64,000 bases of DNA, taken from positions 496,001 to 560,000 of the forward strand of contig CAWIJJ010000006.1 of assembly GCA_963836425.1 (NCBI GenBank). The letters are read 5' to 3'. The notes under the pieces were generated by a model, which worked only from the letters and a program-made list of their open reading frames with translations, was not told the DNA's origin and ran no database searches. The stretch comes from CAWIJJ01 sp963836425 (GTDB taxonomy: Bacteria; Acidobacteriota; Terriglobia; Bryobacterales; Bryobacteraceae). The position numbers and the translations under genes were made by a program. Positions within the stretch are counted from its first letter, which is position 1; each line of letters starts with the position of its first letter. This document shows positions 1 through 8,214 of this stretch, piece after piece.

Positions 1-2004
1 TTCAGCTTCAACTCGCCTGCCGGCGCCTGCCCCCGCTGTCAGGGCTTCGGCAACACCATCGATTACGATCTCGACCGCGTGATTCCGGATGCGACGCTGA
101 CGATCGACGACGGCGCCGTGGAGCCTTGGACGCGTCCGAAGTACCGTTCCTGGCTGGGCAACCTCCGCAAACACGTGGCGCGGGGAGGCCTGCGCCTGAA
201 CGTTCCCGTCTGCGAGCTCCGGCCGGAAGAGCGGGAAGTGCTCGACGGTTTCATCCGCCGCTTCTTCGACCACCTGGAATCGAAAAAGTACAAGGTCCAC
301 GTGCGCGTCCTGCTGAGCCGCTACCGGGGCTACGCGCTGTGTCCGGAATGCCGCGGCGCGCGCCTGCGCAAGGAGGCGCTGTACGTGCGCGTTGGCGGCA
401 AGACCCTTGGCGATGTCGTGCGCCTGAACATCGCCGAAGCGCGCGACTTTTTCGACGCCCTCGACCTGAGCCCGGAAGAGGCGGCGATCGCCGAAAAGGT
501 CCTGGTGGAGATCCGCCAGCGGCTGAAGTTTCTGAACGACGTCGGCCTGGAATACCTGACGCTGGACCGGCTCGCGGCCACGCTTTCGGGAGGCGAGGCC
601 CAGCGGATCCAGCTTGCCACCTCGCTCGGCTCGCGCCTCGTGGGCGCCTGCTATGTGCTCGACGAACCGTCGATCGGGCTGCACAGCCGCGATACCGGAC
701 GCCTCATCCGGATTCTCGAGGAATTGCGCGGCCTCGGCAACACCATCCTGGTGGTGGAGCACGATCCGGAGGTGATGCGGTCCGCGGACCATATCATCGA
801 TCTCGGTCCCGGCGCCGGCGAGCACGGCGGGTCGATCGTTTTCGAGGGCCCGCTCGATGCCCTGATCGCCGACGGCAACCGTTCCTTGACGGCGCGATAT
901 CTGCGGGGGGAGGCGAGAGTGGCGGCCGACCGTCCGCGCCGCCCCTTCAACCCCAAGCGGACGCTGCGCTTCAGCGGCGCGCGCATCCACAATTTGCAGA
1001 ATATCGACGTGGAGATCCCTCTGGAGACTATGGTGGCCATCACGGGCGTCTCCGGCTCCGGCAAGTCCACCCTGGTACACGACGTGATCTTTCGCTCCCT
1101 CGAGGCCCTGCACAAGGCTCGCGAGTCCGATCATGACGCGGAATTCGACGATGCCGCCGAGGCGCTGGAAGCGGCGGGGCCCAAGGTGACGTGCAAGGCC
1201 GTGCGCGGAGCGGAGCGCATCTCCAGCACGGTGATGGTGGACCAGTCGCCGATCGGACGCACGCCGCGGTCGAACCCGATCACCTACATGAAGGCTTTCG
1301 ACCAGGTGCGCGCCCTCTTTGCCTCTACGCGCGAGGCCGGGAAGCGCGGCTATACCGCCGGCCATTTTTCGTTCAACGTGGCGGGGGGCCGCTGCGAAAC
1401 CTGCCAGGGCGACGGCACGGTGACGGTGGAGATGCAGTTCCTCGCCGACGTGGAACTGGTTTGCGAAGAGTGCAACGGGACACGCTACAAGAGCGGCATT
1501 CTGGAAATCCTGTACAGCGGCCTGAACATCCACCAGGTTCTGGGGCTGACGGTGCGGGAGGCGATGGAGTTTTTCCACGCAACTCCGCGGCTGGTGCAGC
1601 GGCTGAAGGTGCTGGACGACGTGGGTCTCGGGTACTTGCGGCTGGGCCAGTCGGCGACCACCCTTTCGGGCGGCGAGGCGCAGCGCGTCAAACTGGCGGC
1701 CTACCTGGCCGCGTCCACCGTGGAAGGCACGCTGTTCATTTTCGACGAGCCCACGACGGGCCTGCATTTCGACGATATCGCCAAGCTGCTCGGGGCCTTC
1801 CAGCGGCTGATCGACAACGGCGGCAGCGTGATCGTGATCGAGCACAACCTGGACGTGATCCGCGCCGCCGACTGGGTCATCGATCTCGGCCCCGAGGGCG
1901 GCTACAACGGCGGGCAGGTGGTGGCCGCGGGAACGCCCGAAACGATTGCGGCCGCACCAGGCTCGCACACCGGCCGCTACCTCCGCGCGCTGCTCGGGAC
2001 GTAA
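1..2004 (+). CDS. uvrA: Excinuclease ABC subunit A, 5'-truncated by window edge
   Basis: UvrA is the cytoplasmic damage-scanning ABC ATPase of nucleotide excision repair; it finds bulky lesions and loads UvrB. The frame is open from base 1, so the start lies outside the window. About 667 residues remain of a usual ~940. In order I see a zinc cluster (CPRC at residue ~11 and CPEC at ~115), the first ABC signature LSGGEAQR at ~196, Walker B YVLDEPSIGLH, a second Walker A GVSGSGKST at ~349, the UvrA-typical SPIGRTPRSNP, a second zinc cluster (CETC, CEEC), and a second LSGGEAQR at ~553 followed by FDEPTTGLH. The region between the two halves of the first zinc cluster is diverged from E. coli UvrA, so this could be a UvrA paralogue. 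Confidence 0.96.
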   Translation, partial: FSFNSPAGACPRCQGFGNTIDYDLDRVIPDATLTIDDGAVEPWTRPKYRSWLGNLRKHVARGGLRLNVPVCELRPEEREVLDGFIRRFFDHLESKKYKVHVRVLLSRYRGYALCPECRGARLRKEALYVRVGGKTLGDVVRLNIAEARDFFDALDLSPEEAAIAEKVLVEIRQRLKFLNDVGLEYLTLDRLAATLSGGEAQRIQLATSLGSRLVGACYVLDEPSIGLHSRDTGRLIRILEELRGLGNTILVVEHDPEVMRSADHIIDLGPGAGEHGGSIVFEGPLDALIADGNRSLTARYLRGEARVAADRPRRPFNPKRTLRFSGARIHNLQNIDVEIPLETMVAITGVSGSGKSTLVHDVIFRSLEALHKARESDHDAEFDDAAEALEAAGPKVTCKAVRGAERISSTVMVDQSPIGRTPRSNPITYMKAFDQVRALFASTREAGKRGYTAGHFSFNVAGGRCETCQGDGTVTVEMQFLADVELVCEECNGTRYKSGILEILYSGLNIHQVLGLTVREAMEFFHATPRLVQRLKVLDDVGLGYLRLGQSATTLSGGEAQRVKLAAYLAASTVEGTLFIFDEPTTGLHFDDIAKLLGAFQRLIDNGGSVIVIEHNLDVIRAADWVIDLGPEGGYNGGQVVAAGTPETIAAAPGSHTGRYLRALLGT

Positions 2005-2024
2005 AATCGAAACGGAGGCTTCGC

Positions 2025-2875
2025 ATGCGACTGTTCGCCCTTGCACTCCTGCCCGCGCTGCTGGGCGGCGCTCCGGCCCCCGCTCCGCTCAGGGCGCTCC
2101 GGCACTCGAGATCGTGAGGCCGGCCATCAGCCAGATGGAAGGCGGAGCGGTGGACCCGCCGGGCGCCGACCATGTTCCCGGTGAGGTGCTGTTCTTTTCC
2201 TGCCGCGTTGCCGGCTATACCAAGTCGGCGGACGAGCAGATCCACCTGGCGTACTCCGTGCAGGCGTTCAACGCTAAGGGCGTGCCCCTGACCGAAGAGT
2301 ACAAGGACGAACTCAAGGCGGAAGTTTCGCCGCAGGACAAGGAGTGGCAGCCGAAGATCGCCACCGAAATTCCGATCCCGCCGCTGATCGGGTCGGGCGA
2401 TTTCAAGATCGTGGTCAAGGTGGAGGACCGCCTCGCACGAACCACCGCGGAGAGCACCACGCCCTTCAAAGTCCGCGGCAAGGACGTGGCGCCGGGCGAC
2501 GCGCTGGTGATCAGGAATTTTCGCTTTTACCGCGACGAGAATGACGACAGCCCGGCCGAAAAAGCGATTTACAAACCGGGCGACGGAGTGTGGGCCAAGT
2601 TCGACATCACCGGATTCAAATATGGCGAACAGAACCGCATCGAGGTCAGCTACGTGACGAGCGTGATCGCCCCCGGCGGCAAGGTGCTGTGGACGCAGCC
2701 CGAGCCCGCCGTGGAAAAATCGCACTCTTTTTATCCCCAGTTGTATGTCCCGGCCTCCATGGGAATTTCGCTCCAGAAAACCATTCATCCGGGCGAATAC
2801 ACGATTGCGGTGCAGGCGAAGGACGCCGTCGGCAACCAGACAGCGGAATCCAGCTACACTTTCACCATCGAGTGA
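2025..2875 (+). CDS. Secreted beta-sandwich-like protein, signal peptide out of frame
   Basis: I do not recognise a named family. A good ribosome site (ACGGAGG at 2012-2018) precedes ATG 2025, which encodes a clear signal peptide MRLFALALLPALLGGAPA. That frame stops at 2117. The mature protein, starting around APALEIVRP near 2090, continues in another frame to 2875 as about 260 residues. It shows two beta-rich, Ig/CARDB-like segments with GDFKIVVKVED and PGEYTIAVQAKD strands. The simplest reading is one gene for an exported protein with a one-base loss near 2075-2095, in a C/G-rich run. It lies 20 bases after uvrA, and no partner gene suggests its role. Confidence 0.6.
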
Positions 2876-2881
2876 CCCGGC

Positions 2882-3289
2882 TCATTGTGAGATGACCTGA
2901 AGCGCGGTGGATTGAAGGTTGATGGGCGCCGGCAGGACGATGGAGTTCATCCGGTAAGACACAACCACGCGGACGCTCGATCCGGTATGGTTATCCGGCA
3001 GCCAGGTGACCGCGACATTCACATCCTGGCTGGCGAAGGGCGCAGCGTAGGAGCGTGCCGAAGCCTGAACGTCGGCAAGGCTGGCGGGGTGGCCGCTCGA
3101 ACTGCCCCGCAGGGAGGCGAAGCGCGCCGCGCGGCGGGCCGCGAACGTCATGGAGTTCATGGCCAGGCCGACGACTCCCAACTGCACCAGGCCGGCGATC
3201 AGCACCATGAACACCAGGAAGACCAGCGCCGATTCCACCATCGTGGCTCCCGACTGTCTCTTTCGCGTTCGCTTCAAAGCTGACTTCAT
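2882..3289 (-). CDS. TadE-like pseudopilin-type membrane protein
   Basis: A 135-residue protein of the TadE/TadG type, minor pilin-like proteins of the Flp/tight-adherence pilus system inserted in the inner membrane. I start it at ATG 3289 (MKSALKR). The N-terminus carries the family hallmark, a basic leader then GATMVESALVFLVFMVLI, where the glutamate five residues after the cleavage glycine begins a single hydrophobic helix. The rest is a small periplasmic domain. The start overlaps the stop of the next upstream gene by one base (TGATG), so it is the last gene of a three-gene tad operon. No TadA ATPase or TadBC genes are in the window. Confidence 0.8.
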   Translation of the reverse strand: MKSALKRTRKRQSGATMVESALVFLVFMVLIAGLVQLGVVGLAMNSMTFAARRAARFASLRGSSSGHPASLADVQASARSYAAPFASQDVNVAVTWLPDNHTGSSVRVVVSYRMNSIVLPAPINLQSTALQVISQ

Positions 3290-3729
3290 CAGCGCGCTCT
3301 CATCACGGCCGTGCCGGTCACCTGGCCGGAAAACGGAAGGGCCGCGTAGTTGAACCAGTTCGGCACCGTGGCGTGGGTGGTGACCGAAACGTACACGCGC
3401 ACGCCGCCTCCGATGCAGGTTCCGCCGCAACTCACCGGTGAGCCGTCGGAGCACCGGCAGAGCCGCGTTGCGGTGGCGGTCATTCCGGGAAGGTTGGGGA
3501 CGGAGTTCCGGGCCGCATTCTGCATGCCCGTATAGTCCGAGGAATTGGCGGTGCTGAGGGTTCCGAACTGCGCGCCCGCGCGAGCCGCATCGGAGACCGC
3601 CATGGCCGTGCGGAGCGCATTGGAATAATCGAGGACGCCGGCAATCAGCAGGAGCAGGAGCGGAGTGACCAGCGCGAACTCGATCATCGCGCTGCCCCTC
3701 CTTGTGCGATTTTTCCGGTTGTGTGCCAT
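3289..3729 (-). CDS. TadE-like pseudopilin-type membrane protein
   Basis: A 146-residue paralogue of its downstream neighbour. Start at ATG 3729 (MAHNRKNRTRRG) lies one base after the stop of the upstream TadG-like gene. The leader is followed by GSAMIEFALVTPLLLLLIAGV, a TadE N-terminal helix with the conserved glutamate. The periplasmic part has several cysteines (LCRCSDG, SCGGTC) that could form disulphides. Middle gene of the minus-strand tad cluster; probably a minor pilin or adhesion-associated protein. Function is inferred from the helix motif and operon only. Confidence 0.8.
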   Translation of the reverse strand: MAHNRKNRTRRGSAMIEFALVTPLLLLLIAGVLDYSNALRTAMAVSDAARAGAQFGTLSTANSSDYTGMQNAARNSVPNLPGMTATATRLCRCSDGSPVSCGGTCIGGGVRVYVSVTTHATVPNWFNYAALPFSGQVTGTAVMRAR

Positions 3730-3730
3730 G

Positions 3731-4981
3731 CTATTCACCGAGAGACGCATGTCCCTTGACCGGCGGACCGGCGGGCAGCGACGTGTAATCGTTACCAAAA
3801 TCCGACCCGCCGCTGAAACTGATCTGCTTCGCCACCAGGATCGTATAGGCGCTGTCGGATCCTCCGGTGTATTTCAGCTCTGTCGTGGGAAAGTAAAACG
3901 CCCCGGTACAATGCGACGTCGCGCCGCCGGAAATCGTGGTGTCGGAGCCGGAGACAACGCTCCGGTCCTGGAAAAAGAGCATTCCGGCGAGCGGCCCGGC
4001 GGTGGGCGCGGAAAGGCTGATATGGGTTCCACCGCTGAAGGAGACTCCATCGTACGAGTATCCGCCGCCCTGGGTGACATAAAATGTGACACCGGTTCCC
4101 GAAAGGGTGGACCCGCCGCTGATCTTCAGACCGCCGCCTTTCAGGATGTACGTGCCCGGCGCCAGGGTTACCACGGCGCCGCCGCTCAACTGGATTCCGT
4201 TGCAGTAGACGCCTTCGGTGAGCGCGTCGGTTTTGCCTCCGGAAAGATGATAGCCGGTGTAGTCGCACCCGCCCACGGCCGGGGCCGGAACGTACGCCAG
4301 CGGATCGGACTCGGGGTCCACACCGGTTACGGGCGTGGGAGAAATGGTGGCGCCGCCGCTTGACGAGTAGTTCCCCACGATCGAAACCGAACTGGCCGAA
4401 ATATCGGCGCCCCCGCTGATTTTGAGGGCGCTGCTACTGCTCGAGTCGATCATGATGCCGCAACTGGCGTGAACGTCGGCGCCGCCGCTGGCGGTCATCG
4501 CCTGCGAGGCGGAGGGATCGAGGATGTAGATACAGTCCGTGCCTGCGCCCAGGCGGGCAACGGCCCGGGCCCGCACCGGCATGGAACCGAAGCCCAGCAC
4601 CGAAAGAAACAGCGGCTGGACCTGCTTCACGATGACCACTTCGACCGCCGCGCTGTCGCTCGTGTAATAGCCGCTCGAGGGCGGATGGTTGACCGCCACC
4701 GTCACGTTGCCCGCGCCGTTGAGGAAACCATTAGCCGCGGCGTCGGCGCGGGCGGCGTCTTCAATGCCGCCGCCGTTCTGTTTGCCTTCGTTGACGCCCC
4801 CCAGCGCCGCTGCATCGGCCGCCGTTTGCATCCGGATTTTGACCAGTTGGAGATACCCCGTATCGATCGCCAGGCCCACGGCGGAGAGCAGAAACACCAT
4901 GCCAGCCATCATGGTGATCAACACGTAGCCCCGTGCCTGAGTCCGGCGTCGCACGATTTTGTCGGCCTCCTCCACTCTCAT
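3731..4981 (-). CDS. TadG-like protein with SGG-repeat passenger
   Basis: A Tad-like membrane-anchored secreted protein. I prefer ATG 4981 (MRVEEADKIV) because GAAGGCGAGG sits just upstream; an in-frame ATG at 5020 lacks a ribosome site. The N-terminus has a basic stretch then GYVLITMMAGMVFLLSAVGLAIDTG, the Tad N-terminal helix, and ADAAALGG as in TadG proteins. The remaining ~350 residues are rich in G, S and T. SGG recurs at least nine times in contexts such as KISGGADISAS and QLSGGAVVTLA, suggesting a repetitive beta-solenoid passenger. First gene of the tad cluster, presumably transcribed from 5000-5070. Confidence 0.75.
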   Translation of the reverse strand: MRVEEADKIVRRRTQARGYVLITMMAGMVFLLSAVGLAIDTGYLQLVKIRMQTAADAAALGGVNEGKQNGGGIEDAARADAAANGFLNGAGNVTVAVNHPPSSGYYTSDSAAVEVVIVKQVQPLFLSVLGFGSMPVRARAVARLGAGTDCIYILDPSASQAMTASGGADVHASCGIMIDSSSSSALKISGGADISASSVSIVGNYSSSGGATISPTPVTGVDPESDPLAYVPAPAVGGCDYTGYHLSGGKTDALTEGVYCNGIQLSGGAVVTLAPGTYILKGGGLKISGGSTLSGTGVTFYVTQGGGYSYDGVSFSGGTHISLSAPTAGPLAGMLFFQDRSVVSGSDTTISGGATSHCTGAFYFPTTELKYTGGSDSAYTILVAKQISFSGGSDFGNDYTSLPAGPPVKGHASLGE

Positions 4982-5070
4982 CCTCGCCTTCAAACGCCCT
5001 CCGGCCAATCGGGCATTCATCCGGCCCGGAAGGAAAATAAGACTTAGTTCCTGTTATAGGGACCCACCCC

Positions 5071-5286
5071 CGACTCCCATATCCCGCAGGGATATCTCCC
5101 GGGCGGGTACGCCGCAGCCATTCTGACTCCTGACTCCTGACTCCCCCGAGTCCCATATCCCGCAGGGATATCCTTGTCCGGCCTGGACTCCGAGATCCCG
5201 CAGGGATATCTCCCGGGCGGGTACGCCGCAGCTATTCTGACTCCTGACTCCTGACTTCCCCGACTCCCATATCCCGCAGGGATATC
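5071..5286. repeat. Four-copy palindromic repeat array between divergent operons
   Basis: A palindrome with arms ATATCCC and GGGATAT around GCA occurs at 5079-5096, 5155-5172, 5193-5210 (one arm base changed) and 5269-5286. Copies one and three are followed by the same ~60-base tail, which includes a GACTCCT triplication. So the block looks like a ~114-base tandem duplication of a two-palindrome unit. It occupies the ~300-base non-coding gap between the tad genes and the gntR operon. REP/BIME-like intergenic repeats are known to look like this; the function here is unknown. Confidence 0.85.
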
Positions 5287-5316
5287 AAGGCGAAGCCTTG
5301 CCGCTACTGGCCTGAC

Positions 5317-5348
5317 TTGCGCTAAGGTGTACTACCCGTCATAATACA
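5317..5348 (+). promoter_or_regulatory. Promoter and candidate GntR operator
   Basis: TTGCGC (5317-5322) and CATAAT (5340-5345) are spaced by 17 bases and would start transcription at about the GTG at 5352, giving a near-leaderless mRNA. An inverted repeat TGTACTA-N7-TAATACA (5328-5348, six of seven bases paired) overlaps the -10 element. This fits autoregulation by the YtrA-type GntR protein encoded immediately downstream. YtrA-group regulators are known to use TGTA/TACA-type operators; the assignment here is inferred. Confidence 0.5.
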
Positions 5349-5351
5349 GGC

Positions 5352-5783
5352 GTGATTCCTTTCCGCGTCGACTTCCGGCCCGGAGCGTCCCTTTACGAGC
5401 AGGTGGTTTATGCCGCCAAAAAGGCCCTGGTATCGGGCCGCCTGCGGCCGGGCGACGTATTCCCTTCGGTGCGGATGCTCAGCGCGGAATTGAAAATCAA
5501 CCCCAATACCGCTCACAAAGTCGTCACCAGCCTGCTCAACGAGGGTCTGCTCGAAGTGATGCCGGGCACCGGGACGGTGGTGGCGCGTCCGCCCGCGGCA
5601 AGCGCCGCCGAACGCTCCGGGCTGCTCGAAGGCCAGGTGGAGCAACTCGTAGTGGAGGCCAAGAAACTGGGGCTGCGCCTGGGCGACGTTACCGGCGCGG
5701 TGGCGCGCCATTGGGAGCGCCTGGATGCGCAGGCGGAGAGCCCGGCGCTGCCGGCAGGCAAAGGAGGCCGAAGATCCACATGA
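5352..5783 (+). CDS. GntR-family (YtrA subfamily) transcriptional regulator
   Basis: A 143-residue DNA-binding repressor. Residues ~10-75 are a GntR winged helix-turn-helix (SLYEQVVYAAKKALVSG, LRPGDVFPSVRMLSAEL, INPNTAHKV, GTGTVV). The short C-terminal helical region has no large effector domain, which is the YtrA layout. The gene starts with GTG 5352, and its stop overlaps the ATG of the ABC ATPase gene (ATGA at 5780-5783). YtrA regulators usually control the ABC transporter in their own operon, often in response to cell-envelope stress, and this arrangement matches. Confidence 0.9.
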   Translation: MIPFRVDFRPGASLYEQVVYAAKKALVSGRLRPGDVFPSVRMLSAELKINPNTAHKVVTSLLNEGLLEVMPGTGTVVARPPAASAAERSGLLEGQVEQLVVEAKKLGLRLGDVTGAVARHWERLDAQAESPALPAGKGGRRST

Positions 5784-6679
5784 ATTTTCCCATTCGCACC
5801 TACAACGTGTCCAAGCAATTCCGGCGCGCCAGGGTCCTCGAGGGTCTGTGCCTGGACGTGCCGGAGGGCAGCATCTACGGACTCGTCGGTCCCAATGGAG
5901 CCGGGAAGACCACCACCATCAAGGTGTTGATGAACATCCTGCGGCCGAGCGGCGGCCGGTCGGAGGTTCTGGGTACCGATTCGCTCCGCCTCTCGCCGCG
6001 GGAGTTCGCCCGCATCGGCTACGTTTCCGAGAACCAGGAGATGCCGGACTGGATGACCGTCGGCTACTTCATGAATTACTGGCGCCACTTCTATCCGACG
6101 TGGGACCCGGCGCTCGCCGCCGAACTGGTGCGCCAGTTCGATCTTCCCTTGAATCGCAAGCTGCGGCATCTTTCGCACGGCATGCGAATGAAGGCCGCGC
6201 TCGCCTCTTCCCTGGCTTACCGGCCGGAGTTGATCGTGCTCGACGAACCGTTCACCGGCCTCGACGCGCTGGTGCGGGACGAACTGATCGAGGGATTTCT
6301 GCCGCGGGCGGAGAACACGACGATCTTCATTTCCTCGCACGACCTGACGGAGATCGAGACCTTCGCCAGCCATATCGGCTACCTCGAGAACGGACGCCTG
6401 CAATTCTCCGAAGACCTGGACACGCTCAGCGCGCGATTCCGCGAGATTGTTCTGACCTTCCCGAACGCGCCGGTGATCCCGCGGGAATGGCCGTCCGGCT
6501 GGCTCAAGCCCGAGGTGGCCGGCGCGGTGGTCCGTTTCACCGAAACGCAGTTCAGCGAGGAGCGCACGCCCGCCGAGGTGCGCCGCATTTTCCCGGATTT
6601 TCTGGATATGGCGGTGAACGGAATGGCGCTGCGGTCGATCTTCGTCACCCTGGCGAAGGCGAGCCGGGCAGCGGCGTGA
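5780..6679 (+). CDS. ABC transporter ATP-binding protein
   Basis: A 299-residue ABC ATPase that would power the two membrane proteins downstream. Start at ATG 5780 overlaps the regulator stop. Walker A GPNGAGKTTT, a signature region LSHGMRMKAALASS in place of the canonical LSGGQ, Walker B ELIVLDEPFTGLD and the switch histidine (SSHDLTEIE) are all present. The SHGM signature variant is common in YtrB-like and drug/bacteriocin-efflux ATPases. A ~90-residue C-terminal extension follows the nucleotide domain. Confidence 0.93.
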   Translation: MNFPIRTYNVSKQFRRARVLEGLCLDVPEGSIYGLVGPNGAGKTTTIKVLMNILRPSGGRSEVLGTDSLRLSPREFARIGYVSENQEMPDWMTVGYFMNYWRHFYPTWDPALAAELVRQFDLPLNRKLRHLSHGMRMKAALASSLAYRPELIVLDEPFTGLDALVRDELIEGFLPRAENTTIFISSHDLTEIETFASHIGYLENGRLQFSEDLDTLSARFREIVLTFPNAPVIPREWPSGWLKPEVAGAVVRFTETQFSEERTPAEVRRIFPDFLDMAVNGMALRSIFVTLAKASRAAA

Positions 6680-6690
6680 GGGAGTTGCCC

Positions 6691-8208
6691 ATGGGACAGG
6701 CGCTGGCGATCTTTCGCAAGGATGTACGCCACTTGTGGCCGCGGTGGATACCGGCCGTGGCGCTGGCCACCCTCACGGGCCTGGTCGATAGCGTGCCCGC
6801 GGCGTTACCGAGCGGCGCCATCATGCTCCACGGCCTGTGGATGCTTTCCTGGCTGTACCTGGGCGCGTCCCTGGTTCAGCAGGAGCGGCTGACCGGCGAC
6901 CGGCAGTTCTGGCTGACCCGCCCGTACGACTGGCGGCTGCTGCTGGCCGCCAAGGCCCTGTTCCTGTTCGCGTTCGCGACCCTTCCGCTGATCGCCGTGA
7001 AGGCGGCGGTGCTGGCGGCGACCGGGATTTCGCCGTTGCGTCACGCCGCCATGATTCTCGCCGCCTCCCTCGCCGCCACCGCCGTAGTGGGCCTCATTTC
7101 AGGGGCCCTGGCCGCTGTGACCGGCAGCCTGATGCAGTTCCTGTGGGCGTTCCTGGCCGCGGCTGGGATGGTGGCGCTGCCGTTCGCGCTCGGTGCGGAC
7201 TATGGCGACTGGGACACGCTCGATTGGGTTCGTTCCGCCGGAATGGGCATCTTGATCGCCGCGGCGGCCATCCCCGTTCTCCTCCTGCAATACCGCCGCC
7301 GCAGCACCATGGTCTCCCGTTCCATCCTCTGCGCCGGCGCCTTGCTCGGCGCGGCGGCTCCGTTCGGCAACGCGTGGCACAGCGCCTGGGCGGCGGCCGC
7401 CACCCCCGGCCCGGGACAGGTCTCCCTTTCGTTCGATCCGGCCGGCAGGTCTCGGATGACCTACGTCGATGCGCTGTACTTTCCCGGCTTGCGGCAGGAA
7501 GGCTTCTATCTGCCGGTGCGGGTCAGCGGCATCGGCGCCGGCAGCGCTGTGGTCAGCAAGCGGGCGGCAGTCACGGTGCTCGGCGCCGGCGGCGAACAGT
7601 GGAGTTCCGGGTGGAGCCCGGATTCCCGCCTCATCGCCACAAACCCCCTGACGGATGCGCGCCTGATCGCCGCCCCCGGGCCGGCATGGCAGTACATCAA
7701 CATCGACCGCGGCTTCTACCGCGAAGTGCAGAACGCGCCCGTGAAGATCCGCATCTCCGTGGCCCTGCTGGTGCTGAACGGCCGTGAGAGCGGCATGGTC
7801 CGGCCTGCTGGAAGAACGGGCCAACTGCCGCGCGAGGGCATCTGCGAGGCGGCTCCGGTTTCGATGCTGGCTTCGAACATCCCCGGCGTCCGCGGAACGC
7901 AGGGCATTCGCAACCTGGCGGTGGCCTGCATGTGGCCGCGGCCTGGGCCGGAACGCGCTTATGTGCGGGTCGCGTCGCCCGTTTCCCGGGAAGCGGCCGC
8001 GGCTCTGCTGACCCAGGCCGGCGGCAGTGAATGGCCCGTCGATCCATCCGTTTGGCGGCGCGGCTTCGCCGTCGTTTCCGTCAGGGCGGAGGACCCGGGA
8101 CTCACCGTCGAGACCTGGCGCGCGGAGATGTACCTGGAGCGCAGCTTCGAAATCGACGGCGTCCGGCTGAAGGACTATCTTGCGCCCCGTGCCACCGATC
8201 CGCAGTGA
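6691..8208 (+). CDS. ABC-2-like membrane protein with large C-terminal extracytoplasmic domain
   Basis: A 505-residue protein. ATG 6691 is preceded by GAGGGAG at good spacing; a GTG at 6676 overlapping the ATPase stop is an alternative. The first ~240 residues contain about six hydrophobic helices. The next ~260 residues are hydrophilic, probably outside the membrane. A motif GDRQFWLTRPYDWRLLLAAK follows the second helix and recurs in the next gene, GDRQYWLTRPYSWKELLAAK, so the two are tandem paralogues and may form a heterodimeric permease with the upstream ATPase. Substrate unknown. Confidence 0.8.
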   Translation: MGQALAIFRKDVRHLWPRWIPAVALATLTGLVDSVPAALPSGAIMLHGLWMLSWLYLGASLVQQERLTGDRQFWLTRPYDWRLLLAAKALFLFAFATLPLIAVKAAVLAATGISPLRHAAMILAASLAATAVVGLISGALAAVTGSLMQFLWAFLAAAGMVALPFALGADYGDWDTLDWVRSAGMGILIAAAAIPVLLLQYRRRSTMVSRSILCAGALLGAAAPFGNAWHSAWAAAATPGPGQVSLSFDPAGRSRMTYVDALYFPGLRQEGFYLPVRVSGIGAGSAVVSKRAAVTVLGAGGEQWSSGWSPDSRLIATNPLTDARLIAAPGPAWQYINIDRGFYREVQNAPVKIRISVALLVLNGRESGMVRPAGRTGQLPREGICEAAPVSMLASNIPGVRGTQGIRNLAVACMWPRPGPERAYVRVASPVSREAAAALLTQAGGSEWPVDPSVWRRGFAVVSVRAEDPGLTVETWRAEMYLERSFEIDGVRLKDYLAPRATDPQ

Positions 8209-8214
8209 GGAGCC

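Noticed and set aside
5079..5286. CRISPR array
   Set aside because: Only four palindromes with unequal spacing, and the spacers themselves are duplicated; no cas genes nearby.
5725..6690. Long N-terminal extension of the first permease gene
   Set aside because: This part is an out-of-frame reading of the ABC ATPase gene; a ribosome site and ATG at 6691 mark the real start.
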